A stretch of 53,420 nt of DNA from Planctomycetota bacterium. GTDB lineage: Bacteria > Planctomycetota > Phycisphaerae > Phycisphaerales > SM1A02. Shown here piece after piece: positions 19,801 through 27,085 of the stretch. Position 1 is the first letter of the stretch, and every line of letters begins with the position of its first letter. The notes under the pieces are model-generated. The model was not told where the DNA came from and made no database searches. It saw only the letters and a program-made list of their open reading frames with translations. A program made the position numbers and the translations under genes. Location of the stretch: positions 1 through 53,420 of the forward strand of contig JADFFQ010000022.1 in the NCBI GenBank assembly GCA_022568135.1, read 5' to 3'.

Positions 19801-20280
19801 CTGCCGCTGGCCGAGGCCATGCTGATCCGCGATCCGATCTACATCGCAACCATGGCCACCAGCGCCGAGCAACGCCGTCGCGCGCGTCAGTGGCTCAATG
19901 TCAAGCTGGCTCGGGGCGACCGGCTCGAACGACGCTACCTTACCCGCATCGAACTGGTCGCCTTTCGGCGACGAATCAGGCTCGACATCCGATCCAGCCT
20001 CTGGCCGGCTCAACTTGTGGCCTGTGCGCGACACTGGACGCCACAGCGGTGGCGCGGCACCTTGCGCGAGCGCCAAATCCGCGAATACTTGATCGATGTA
20101 ACCCAGCGCGCTGTCCGCGGCGCCGCCCATGACTACCAGCAGTGGAGTGAAACCATGCAACGACTGCATGACCAGGCCCTCGCGGATCGCCTGCGCGACA
20201 TGGCGCTGGCAGAACTTCGGATGCTCATCGAGCCCGAACCTCAGCCTGCCGCCGAGCCGCAGCCCGCTCGCTCCTTGTAA
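16855..20280 (+). CDS. Indolepyruvate:ferredoxin oxidoreductase-like fusion (DUF6537 type), probably inactive
   Basis: The 1141-residue product has the layout of fused IorA-IorB proteins. An N-terminal pyrimidine-domain-like part includes AEAMLKGALEAE and MCLVLEDDPQNC. A second alpha-subunit domain follows (GFIVIGAAAGALFHLI). Then come a region where the thiamin-diphosphate domain should be (about 470-580), a gamma-subunit-like domain from about 665 (WRVHLAGFRGPAPGVAAWAL), and a DUF6537-like C-terminus from about 860. Family enzymes oxidise aryl pyruvates to acyl-CoA with ferredoxin. Here the GDG thiamin motif, the CxxCxxC cluster motifs (EEACAIRHPADP stands there instead) and the gamma-subunit GMxQRGG are not found. 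Start choice is uncertain: GTG 16804 and 16846 are in frame. Confidence 0.75.
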   Translation: MRSSTPQQVNLAQHEGWALFSAAEAMLKGALEAETLVKLLAGPRSESFSSLFDLGGDRLVSQLLRTHGTSLLATPDASRGVTLAAHAAVSAHQAFALVPNDQLDITMPAITRACDCSFDTGGAMCLVLEDDPQNCRASCPRRAAIRLDLPCIEPTGVAQLRDAMEQGLRLSRSGRGVVAMVVHRWILRAVETLDARPNRVTDPVHTPIVHRDRRGPRWAETGGVLRMARRLEMNLTTSAPSPGERLPVGFIVIGAAAGALFHLIHVLRLHGRVPVLQLGLVHPIDDSIVQRLLGRCERVVVLEPRPGSIETGVLGVCEAMRSRGEQPAVVWSRTLPPDPAGTAQVMRPDGALHPSALSAKIVHLLRTIRPGLVVASSPGSNLLLPGGAVSPRGIELGSVGALAQIRSVLADVDQWLRDQSAIDEGSAEAPEPTALAIDGIEPTGTAGRVVRVETWPYQRFLSEGFASLQQAARDDGSWIFVISSIGAADGQDVERMVRGAAPVTRADRVRIELADLNDRAAFQDLLRALTLLDQLSVVIVRDGPPPRYDVAAMERSRAEVDRLGYEPSQRAVWPAEEACAIRHPADPMRSPPSPVSSSAAMRTQFSVVRPSQSRPDGVRRRFRIRPLLEQAEVVRARPPASTWRDARGARLARPKPLHAGQSQWRVHLAGFRGPAPGVAAWALCEAGRIMGYQVRSLHDPTPIGPGLRAWAQVLFARPGRDQAPVPVTAAIPYGEADLFLGLELREALRGIEPGGSLRVASPDRTWAIINSGSCEGQRDAQPPAESAAQAAPALLAVCRPQSPLIEDFARACRNAFHTDRVVDLALLGAAFQRGLIPVTPDAIEAALQQAEARGFGRANEAFHFGCHLAVDGRQFARCNATRADEAPRIVRRTLLVLKRRRRAGTRSGTARFALILEQTLAQMPGLAETDLGRHARRDLVIALQHCLAWGGLAYAQRYADLVTALYRADRGDQGRAITRSAILPLAEAMLIRDPIYIATMATSAEQRRRARQWLNVKLARGDRLERRYLTRIELVAFRRRIRLDIRSSLWPAQLVACARHWTPQRWRGTLRERQIREYLIDVTQRAVRGAAHDYQQWSETMQRLHDQALADRLRDMALAELRMLIEPEPQPAAEPQPARSL

Positions 20281-20282
20281 AG

Positions 20283-20301
20283 CCGCGACCATCGGTCGCG
20301 G
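20283..20301 (+). terminator. Intrinsic terminator after the oxidoreductase-like gene
   Basis: CCGCGACC and GGTCGCGG form a perfect 8-bp stem around ATC, three bases after the stop codon, followed by TCTTCTTCTT. This is a good intrinsic terminator. Confidence 0.75.
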
Positions 20302-20361
20302 TCTTCTTCTTCGGTGCCAACGATGCTCGTCGCCGAACAATCCGCCCATCCAATCCCATAG

Positions 20362-20380
20362 CCCCCGGCTCCGCCGGGGG
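20362..20380. terminator. Second GC hairpin
   Basis: CCCCCGG and CCGGGGG pair around CTCCG, followed by GTTCTTCC. It backs up the terminator 60 bases upstream or forms a transcriptional insulator before the next gene block. Confidence 0.55.
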
Positions 20381-20381
20381 G

Positions 20382-20834
20382 TTCTTCCGACCGAGCAATG
20401 TTGTCGGTATATCGTCAGGAAGCCGCCCCTGCTCAATCCTCCGCTGCCGACGCCCCTACACGATGCAAAACAGGAGATGATCGCAAAGACATTGACTTTT
20501 CCTCTCGACGTGGCACACTGACACATACCGCCGAACAGGAACGTGAATCCCAGCACCTCTGACCACGTCCCGGCCGCGCGAGGTACGCTTGACACGCACT
20601 GCCCACGGGTGATGAGAAATCGTTATCGGAATATGGTCTTTTTCTCTTTCCTCCAACCCATAGCGCGGTAGCTTATCTTGACACGTCAAGCTTGGCACGA
20701 GTCTTCTTAGGACCAGTGTAGCCAGGAGCATGTGCCCCGAGGGTTGGACCAAAGCGAGCTTTGGTGCTCAGGGAACGTGGCTGTGGTCTTGCGGGTCGAA
20801 GAGAAAGGAGGCGGGCAACAGGAAGGAGACGAAC
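20382..20834. other. Spacer of about 450 bases before the HAF-repeat genes
   Basis: No gene is recognised; short frames conflict. The stretch is less GC-rich than its surroundings. TTGACA at 20678-20683 is a good -35 box, but the bases 16-19 later give only a weak -10 (TCTTCT or similar), so a promoter is possible but unproven. The frame of the next gene remains open from 20730 but lacks a signal peptide there. Confidence 0.4.
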
Positions 20835-22091
20835 ATGAAACCATCTCCAACTCGAACCACGCTCGCCCGGCTCGGCGCAGCTTCCGCGACGATGATCGCA
20901 ATAGGTATCGTTGCATCCCCATCACACGCCCAGTGCCAGTACGACGTCACCGTTCTGCAGTTTCCGATCGACTGCGGGATCGGGACGGTCATCACATCGG
21001 GGCTGAGCCTCAACGAGAATGGCGCCGTGGTGGGGCGCTACAAATGCCCGATCTCGAAATACAGTCAGGGATTCTTGTGGACAGCCGAGGGCGGCTTCGT
21101 CGGCCTCGACCCTCCGCCGGGTGTTATCGAGGTGATCCCGACGGGCATCAACGACCAGGGCGTCATCTGCGGAACCATGATTGTCGCCGACATCGGTAAG
21201 CGCGGCTTCGTCTACGGCCATGGCGCGTGGACCGTGTTGCCGCCGGTGGTGGACATGCTGGGGACCTGGTCCAGCGCCGCGGCGATCAACAACGACGGAA
21301 TGGTAGTCGGCCAGCGAAGTATCACGGAGAACCTGACTCCCCAGAACGCCTACATCTGGTCATCGGAGGAAGGCTTCACCGACCTCGGCATTGTGAAGGG
21401 ACCGAATAGCGGTGCCTTCGATATCTCCGAGACCTATGTGGTCGTGGGATGGACGGGGTCCACTTTTCATTCGGACGGCTCCCAGGCGGTGCTATGGAAA
21501 AACAACAAACCGTTTCTAATCGGCGTTCTTCCAAATGGGTCAGCGACCTCGGCCGGAGGCATAAGTGCCGATGGACGCCATGTGGTTGGCAGCGGCAGAA
21601 TCGATGGTGTCTGGGGTTTCCAAGGATTCAAGTGGCAGGATGGTGTTATCAGCGTCATTGAGCCGCTGCCTGGGTACGACACATCGGGTGCTGGTGACGT
21701 GAACAACATGCGTGTCGTTACCGGTTTGTGCGGCATGCAGGAAAACCCCAATGATCGAAGAGGGTATGTCCATCTGCAATCTGCAACCTATGACTTAAAT
21801 GATCTCATCGCACCTGACTCTGAATACGTTGACATTCAACGTGCAAAAGCCATCGCCAATTCTGGCCAGATCGTAGCCGATGGCCACGATGAGTTGGGTA
21901 ATGTTGTCACATTCTTGCTGACACCAATCGATCCGTCGCCGACCGATCTGGATGGTGACTGCCGAACGGGTATTACCGATCTGCTGATCCTGCTGAGTGA
22001 GTGGGGAGAATCCAAGTCCTCGGCCGATTTCGATGACGACGGTAGCGTCGGCATCGCGGATCTGCTGATTCTTCTTGAAAACTGGGGGTAA
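20835..22091 (+). CDS. Exported HAF-repeat propeller protein with dockerin-like tail (copy 1)
   Basis: ATG 20835 follows AAGGAG by six bases and opens a signal peptide (MKPSPTRTTLARLGAASATM, cleavage near SHA-QC). The upstream in-frame ATG at 20730 would bury it. The 418-residue product contains HAF-type propeller units of the pattern G-x-N-x-x-G-x-V-V-G followed by aromatic and L-W segments, for example SLNENGAVVG, GINDQGVICG and AINNDGMVVGQRS. It ends in two dockerin-like loops (DLDGDCRTGITDLLILL and DFDDDGSVGIADLLILL) and NWG. HAF repeats are known from many exported bacterial proteins without assigned activity. The next gene is a tandem paralogue with long near-identical stretches. Confidence 0.87.
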   Translation: MKPSPTRTTLARLGAASATMIAIGIVASPSHAQCQYDVTVLQFPIDCGIGTVITSGLSLNENGAVVGRYKCPISKYSQGFLWTAEGGFVGLDPPPGVIEVIPTGINDQGVICGTMIVADIGKRGFVYGHGAWTVLPPVVDMLGTWSSAAAINNDGMVVGQRSITENLTPQNAYIWSSEEGFTDLGIVKGPNSGAFDISETYVVVGWTGSTFHSDGSQAVLWKNNKPFLIGVLPNGSATSAGGISADGRHVVGSGRIDGVWGFQGFKWQDGVISVIEPLPGYDTSGAGDVNNMRVVTGLCGMQENPNDRRGYVHLQSATYDLNDLIAPDSEYVDIQRAKAIANSGQIVADGHDELGNVVTFLLTPIDPSPTDLDGDCRTGITDLLILLSEWGESKSSADFDDDGSVGIADLLILLENWG

Positions 22092-22126
22092 CAGGTAGTG
22101 ATAAGCGATGAGGCACGAGCGGTGAG
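22092..22126 (+). repeat. Degenerate heptamer array D
   Basis: The 35 bases after the stop of the first HAF gene can be read as five degenerate seven-base units (CAGGTAG, TGATAAG, CGATGAG, GCACGAG, CGGTGAG). Most end in GAG or AAG and several contain TGA or TAG. The periodicity is weaker than in arrays B, C, E and F. Confidence 0.45.
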
Positions 22127-22159
22127 GCGTACAAGAGGCCAGCAGAAGGAGTTAGGGCC

Positions 22160-23419
22160 ATGAACTCCCAGCACACATCACTCGGGAATTGCGCCCTTAG
22201 CACGCTGGTTTCGCTTGTGGTCTCAGTCTTCACAGTGACCGGTCAGGCGAAGGCGCAATGCCAGTACGAGGTCACGATCTTGCAGTACCCGTTGAATTGC
22301 GGGATCGGGACGGTCATCACGGCCGGGCTGAGCCTCAACGAGAATGGCGCCGTGGTGGGGTATTACTCATGCCCGCTGTGGGTATTCTTTCGGCCGTTCC
22401 TCTGGACGGCCGAGGAGGGGTTTACTGATCTGGGCCTTCCGCCGGGGGTGATGGGGGCAACTGCTGCGGACATCAACGAGGAGGGCATTATCTGCGGGAC
22501 CATGTACGTCACCGGCGTCGGCTACCGTGGCTTCGTCTATGAAGATGGTGAGTGGACGGAGTTGCCGCCGGTCGTGGACGTGACCGGCGCCTGGTCCAGC
22601 GCCGCGGCGATCAACAACGACGGAATTGTCGTCGGCCAGCGCAGTATAACGGAGAATCTGACTCCTCACAACGCGTACATTTGGACGGCGACCGAAGGGT
22701 TCACCGACCTCGGCATCATGAACGGCCCATACAGCTCCGCGACCGACATCAGCCAGGGCGGCGCCGTGACGGGTTGGACCGGCCTTCTCGCAGCGCCTGG
22801 GGATGAGGCCTTCATTTGGGAGGCGGGCGAGCGGACTCTTCTCGGCCCGATTCCGGGTGGATTATGGAGCGATGGCAACGCTGTCGCCGACGAGCGACTC
22901 GTCGCCGGCTCCGGGCGAATCCCAATCGAAGGTGATCCCGCCACGGTGAGTCGAGCCTTTATCTGGCAAGCCGGAGAGTTCACGATCATTGAGCCCATTG
23001 AGGGGTACGACCACTCGGGCGCCGCAGGAATAAACAGTCATCTGGAGGTCGCGGGTGCCTGCAGAAAGGAGGACAATCCGAACGACTGGCGAGGATTCCT
23101 GTGGCGCAACGGCATCACATTCGATCTGAATGATTTGATTACTTCCCCAGACGACATCCTCGTTACAGGTGCAACCGCACTCAATGAGGCCCGGCAGATT
23201 GCTGCGTTCGGACATAACGCTCAAGGAGAGCTCGTTTCCTTCCTCCTAACACCGCTCGTCCCATTGGCCGATCTTGACGGCGACTGCTCCGTTGGGATAG
23301 CTGATCTCCTGCTATTGCTCCAGCAGTGGGGCATGACCAATTCATCCGGGGACCTCAATGGTGATGGCACGGTCGGCATACTCGACTTGCTTATTCTGCT
23401 AGCGAATTGGGGTTCGTGA
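22160..23419 (+). CDS. Exported HAF-repeat propeller protein with dockerin-like tail (copy 2)
   Basis: ATG 22160 follows AAGGAG by eight bases. The 419-residue product has a signal peptide (LSTLVSLVVSVFTVTGQ, cleavage near AKA-QC) and closely follows copy 1: CGIGTVITAGLSLNENGAVV, AWSSAAAINNDGIVVGQRS and ITENLTPHNAYIW align almost without change, while other loops have diverged. The C-terminus has dockerin-like DLDGDCSVGIADLLLLL and DLNGDGTVGILDLLILLANW. The mix of conserved and divergent blocks suggests an older duplication with partial gene conversion. No catalytic motif is seen. It sits 68 bases after copy 1 and may be co-transcribed with it. Confidence 0.87.
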   Translation: MNSQHTSLGNCALSTLVSLVVSVFTVTGQAKAQCQYEVTILQYPLNCGIGTVITAGLSLNENGAVVGYYSCPLWVFFRPFLWTAEEGFTDLGLPPGVMGATAADINEEGIICGTMYVTGVGYRGFVYEDGEWTELPPVVDVTGAWSSAAAINNDGIVVGQRSITENLTPHNAYIWTATEGFTDLGIMNGPYSSATDISQGGAVTGWTGLLAAPGDEAFIWEAGERTLLGPIPGGLWSDGNAVADERLVAGSGRIPIEGDPATVSRAFIWQAGEFTIIEPIEGYDHSGAAGINSHLEVAGACRKEDNPNDWRGFLWRNGITFDLNDLITSPDDILVTGATALNEARQIAAFGHNAQGELVSFLLTPLVPLADLDGDCSVGIADLLLLLQQWGMTNSSGDLNGDGTVGILDLLILLANWGS

Positions 23420-23585
23420 GGTATTTCCACCCCGGCTTGGAAAGGAGGTGATTACAAGAGAAACGCGACGACAATCCAATGTGTGCGCCCAGCACGAGCA
23501 TGCGAGGGAAGAAGGAAGAACACGGTGCTGCTCCGATGGATCGAGTTCTTTTGTGAACATTTGACCCTTGAGGAAAGGAAGAACC

Positions 23586-25622
23586 ATGATGTCTACGAAG
23601 AATCTAGTTCGTCTGTTGATTGTCTTGTTTATCTATGCTGTAATCAGTTCCGTTGCAAGTGCGCAGTTCATCATCCGTGTCGATGGCGATCAAGGATCGC
23701 CCAACCCACCAGGACAGGGGAGCGACTGGGGCCCCGATGCCTATGAGTTCCCGCAGGACGCCCTTGCAAGAGCCCAGGTGCTGCTTGACCAGAACCCTGG
23801 CTCTACCGCCCACCTCTGGGTGGCGGCCACCGTTGAAGCCAACCCCTACCGCCCCGACCAGGGGGCAAACCCAACCCCTGGAGACCGCGGCGCGTCGTTC
23901 CACCTCATCAACAGGGTGACGATCTTTGGAGGATTTCCGCCCGGGGGCGGCGATGGCACGTTCGGCGCGCGTAACCCCGACCTCTACGAGACGGTCCTCA
24001 GCGGCGAAATCGGCGACTTGGGTATTTTTGACAACTCGTATCACGTCGTGACGTGCATCGGTGTTAGCGCGCAGGTGGGGATTAATGGACTCACCATCTC
24101 CGATGGAAACGCAAACCTTGGTTGCACTACCGTCTGCTTTGGTGGCGGGATGCTTATTGCCGGGGCGGATCCGCTGGTCGTGCGGTGCACATTCACCAAC
24201 AATTACGCTCTTAGGGGTGGTGCCATCATCGTCTACGGATTTTTGACCTATGTCGCTGAACCGATCATAATAAATTGTAAGATTACCGAGAATTCAGCGG
24301 GCTTCTTCGGCGGCGGCGGGATGGCCATCGGCCAGATCTCAGATGTGAAGCTCATTAACACCATCATGATCGATAACTCGACGACGGGCCATGGCGGCGC
24401 CATCTTGGTCGATCTGGGCGGAATCATCACGTTGACGAACTCTACGTTGAGCGCCAATGAAGCAGTACTCGGCGGCGGTGGGATCACCGTGTGGAATCCC
24501 AGTCAGGCGACCCTGGAGAACTGCATCGTCTGGGGCAATAATCCACTTCAGATCGAAACTGACGATAGCGGTGTGGTGGTGGCCTACAGTGACGTGGAGG
24601 GCGACTGGTTTGGGACGGGCAACATCGACGCCGATCCGCTGTTTGTCGATCCCGGCAATGGCGACTTCACCCTCAAAAGCTGTTCGCCCGCGGTGGACGC
24701 CGCCGACAACGACGCCCTCCAACCCGACTTCGGCGACCTTGATGAGGATGGCGACCCCGACGAAACCACACCCGTTGACCTCGACCTGAACGAGCGGCGG
24801 ATCGACAACCCCGCCGTCGAAGACACCGGCAACGGCATTGCGCCCATCGTGGACATGGGGGCGTACGAGTTCGTGCCGGACCCGTGTCCGTGGGACCTCA
24901 ACGGCGACGGCGTCGTGGGCATCCTCGACCTGCTGGCCCTGCTCGCCGCGTGGGGTATCGGCCCAGGCGGACCGCCCGACTTCGATTGCGACGGCGACGT
25001 GGACGTCGTCGACCTGGAGGCGCTGAGGGAAAACTGGGGCAGGTGTCCCGGCGTCGCAGGAGACCCGCCGAAGCAACTGGAAGAGGAGCTCACTGACACA
25101 GGTCTTGACATGAACGACTGGAACCTTCTTCTGTTCATCCTCCAAAACGGCACCAACGAGGCAATCGATAACGCGCTGTGCTGGTTTGGGTACTACATCA
25201 ACGGTTGCGACGGCGGGACGCGTCAGGCGTGCTCCGACCACGATCCGTTCACCGATTGCGTGGGCGACCTCAACGGCGACTGTTGTGTGGATAAGCTCGA
25301 TGCCCAGATCCTGCTGAACCAAATGGGACCGTGCCCAGCGGGGCCGGGTGCTTGCCTGGGCGACCTCAACGGCGATTGCGTCGTGGACAAGCTCGACCAC
25401 CGGGATCTGCTTGACCACTTTGGCGCCTGTCCAACCACGGGGGCTTGTCCATCACCGCCCCCCGGCTGCGGTACGACCACCACCGAAGCGCTCCAGGGAG
25501 CCGTCACGCAGATGGGCTTTGCCCAGGTCGCCGACTACCAGGCACATATCTCGGCTACCAGCGAAGGCGAAGCCTTCGTGTGCGCCTGCGTCCTCCAAGC
25601 GCTTCTGGAGGCGCAACCATAG
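23586..25622 (+). CDS. Exported parallel beta-helix (choice-of-anchor Q type) protein with four dockerin-like loops
   Basis: The start is ATG 23586 (a second ATG follows directly) after AAAGGAAG. The signal peptide is LLIVLFIYAVISSVASA-Q. The 678-residue product carries right-handed beta-helix turns (NGLTISDGNA, RCTFTNNYALRGGAIIV, INCKITENSAGFFGGGG, LTNSTLSANEAVLGGGG) and the choice-of-anchor Q ending IVDMGAYEF. Then come two dockerin-like loops (DLNGDGVVGILDLLALL; DFDCDGDVDVVDLEAL), a Cys-containing segment of about 90 residues, two more loops (DLNGDCCVDKLDAQILL; DLNGDCVVDKLDHRDLL) and an unconserved tail. The tail is longer than in its neighbours and does not end in NWG. Beta-helix proteins often bind or cleave polysaccharides; no catalytic residues can be named. 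Confidence 0.87.
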   Translation: MMSTKNLVRLLIVLFIYAVISSVASAQFIIRVDGDQGSPNPPGQGSDWGPDAYEFPQDALARAQVLLDQNPGSTAHLWVAATVEANPYRPDQGANPTPGDRGASFHLINRVTIFGGFPPGGGDGTFGARNPDLYETVLSGEIGDLGIFDNSYHVVTCIGVSAQVGINGLTISDGNANLGCTTVCFGGGMLIAGADPLVVRCTFTNNYALRGGAIIVYGFLTYVAEPIIINCKITENSAGFFGGGGMAIGQISDVKLINTIMIDNSTTGHGGAILVDLGGIITLTNSTLSANEAVLGGGGITVWNPSQATLENCIVWGNNPLQIETDDSGVVVAYSDVEGDWFGTGNIDADPLFVDPGNGDFTLKSCSPAVDAADNDALQPDFGDLDEDGDPDETTPVDLDLNERRIDNPAVEDTGNGIAPIVDMGAYEFVPDPCPWDLNGDGVVGILDLLALLAAWGIGPGGPPDFDCDGDVDVVDLEALRENWGRCPGVAGDPPKQLEEELTDTGLDMNDWNLLLFILQNGTNEAIDNALCWFGYYINGCDGGTRQACSDHDPFTDCVGDLNGDCCVDKLDAQILLNQMGPCPAGPGACLGDLNGDCVVDKLDHRDLLDHFGACPTTGACPSPPPGCGTTTTEALQGAVTQMGFAQVADYQAHISATSEGEAFVCACVLQALLEAQP

Positions 25623-25633
25623 GGAAAGAGGAA

Positions 25634-25682
25634 GTGATGAGTGATCAGTGATGAGTGATCAGTGATGCGTGATGAGTGATGA
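25634..25682 (+). repeat. Heptamer array E (GTGATGA / GTGATCA units)
   Basis: Seven exact units (GTGATGA, GTGATCA, GTGATGA, GTGATCA, GTGATGC, GTGATGA, GTGATGA) begin 12 bases after the beta-helix stop codon and run into the terminator. Every unit has TGA on the plus strand; since seven is one more than a multiple of three, three units close all frames. Confidence 0.95.
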
Positions 25683-25685
25683 GCC

Positions 25686-25715
25686 AAAGCCCAGGGAACG
25701 CTTTCCCTGGGCTTT
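25686..25715 (+). terminator. Strong intrinsic terminator
   Basis: AAAGCCCAGGGAA and TTCCCTGGGCTTT form a perfect 13-bp stem with a four-base loop (CGCT), followed by CTTGC. It ends the beta-helix gene transcript directly after the heptamer array. Confidence 0.88.
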
Positions 25716-25904
25716 CTTGCGCGCGTTGGCGGCGAGCGCATCAAGCATGCGGCTGTGCACCGCGGCGACACGCCGGGGGCGTTTTGTTGGGAAGGCGCGC
25801 CACCTCCAATCGGTCAGGACGCCACCGCCGGGCCAGGCTTTCTGTCTCTTACCTTTCCCAGCGGGCGCGATGGTCCCGCACCGCTCGCGACTGGCGGGAC
25901 CGCT

Positions 25905-26963
25905 TCAGTCGGTGGCGCCGATGGTCATGGCCACCGTGCGGTGGGCGATATCCTGCTCGTCCAGCCAGCGGTCCAGCGCCACAGCATCGTCGCGGATAAT
26001 TCGTCGGCCGCCCGGATTCACGCCCTGATCCCGCATAAACTTCTTCAGCGTGACCGGCAAGCCGAACTCGATACTTTCGTGGAAGATATCGCGCTGTTCG
26101 ACCTCGCCCCCGTATCGGTCGATCAAATGACGCACAAGGTCCCGGACAAGATCCTCCGGGGCACTGGCCCCGGCCGTGATCAGCACTATCTCGACGCCGT
26201 CGAACCATTCATCTGCGAGTTCTGAGGTGTCGTCGATCAAGTAAGCCGGCGTGCCAGCGGCTCGGGCGATCTCGGTCAGACGCACGGAGTTGGAGCTGTT
26301 GCTGCTCCCCACGACCAGCACCAAGTCGCACTCGTGCGCGATTGCGGCGACCGCCTTCTGGCGATTCGTGGTGGCGTAGCAGATATCGTCGCTTGGCGGA
26401 TCCTTGATATTCGGAAACGCGTCACGAAGGGCCTCGATGATCACGGACGCATCGTCCATGCTCAGCGTCGTTTGCGTGAGATAGACCAGCTTGTCGGGGT
26501 CGTTGATCTGGAGGTTGGGAATGTCCCGGGGCGAGGAGATGACCTGAATCGCATCCGGGGCTTCGCCCCTGGTGCCGATGATCTCCTGGTGGTCGGCGTG
26601 GCCGATGAGCACAATCTGGTAGCCCTTGGCCGCGTAGCGGATCGCCTCCATATGCACCTTCGTCACCAGCGGGCAGGTGGCGTCGATGACCGTGAGCCGG
26701 CGCTCGACCGCCTCCTGTCGCAAAGCCGGGCTTACCCCGTGGGCACTAAACACCACGACTGAGCCTCGCGGCGCCTGGTCAAGAGAATCGACGAACCGCA
26801 CCCCGCGATCCCGGAAGCGATCGACCACGTGCCGGTTGTGGACGATCTCGTGATGGACATAGATCGGCCTGCCCTGGTAGATCTCCACCAGCTGCTCAAC
26901 CACGTCGATCGCCATATAGACGCCGGCACAGAAGCCGCGCGGGTTGGCCAACAGCAGTTTCAT
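25905..26963 (-). CDS. ispH: 4-hydroxy-3-methylbut-2-enyl diphosphate reductase IspH
   Basis: IspH makes isopentenyl and dimethylallyl diphosphate, the last step of the MEP pathway, using a [4Fe-4S] cluster. The 352-residue product has the three cluster cysteines Cys12 (PRGFCAG), Cys97 (IDATCPLVTKVH) and Cys195 (DICYATTNRQ). It also has the substrate histidines in HHEIVHN, FSAHGV and IGHADHQE and the VVGSSNSSNS loop. Start ATG 26963 has GGAG six bases upstream. The C-terminus (from about residue 325) is a short extension beyond the conserved part. It is divergent from hpnC, with 122 bases between starts; the two share a pathway, since IspH products feed squalene synthesis. Confidence 0.97.
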   Translation of the reverse strand: MKLLLANPRGFCAGVYMAIDVVEQLVEIYQGRPIYVHHEIVHNRHVVDRFRDRGVRFVDSLDQAPRGSVVVFSAHGVSPALRQEAVERRLTVIDATCPLVTKVHMEAIRYAAKGYQIVLIGHADHQEIIGTRGEAPDAIQVISSPRDIPNLQINDPDKLVYLTQTTLSMDDASVIIEALRDAFPNIKDPPSDDICYATTNRQKAVAAIAHECDLVLVVGSSNSSNSVRLTEIARAAGTPAYLIDDTSELADEWFDGVEIVLITAGASAPEDLVRDLVRHLIDRYGGEVEQRDIFHESIEFGLPVTLKKFMRDQGVNPGGRRIIRDDAVALDRWLDEQDIAHRTVAMTIGATD

Positions 26964-27085
26964 ACCGTCTCCGGAGAGTTCAGCACCGGGATCATAGCAG
27001 AATCAACTGGGCCACAGCGCCCTGGCCCCCCAGGGCGGGCGTCGATACAGTGTGTGTTCACTCTGGCTGACTGCCGAGCCGATCG

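Noticed and set aside
23437..23460. Fragment of a 16S rRNA 3' end on the minus strand
   Set aside because: Similarity is limited to the anti-SD tail; the adjoining bases do not match helix 45.
25634..25682. Repeat array considered as CRISPR
   Set aside because: Units are seven bases with no spacers, so it is a simple tandem repeat.
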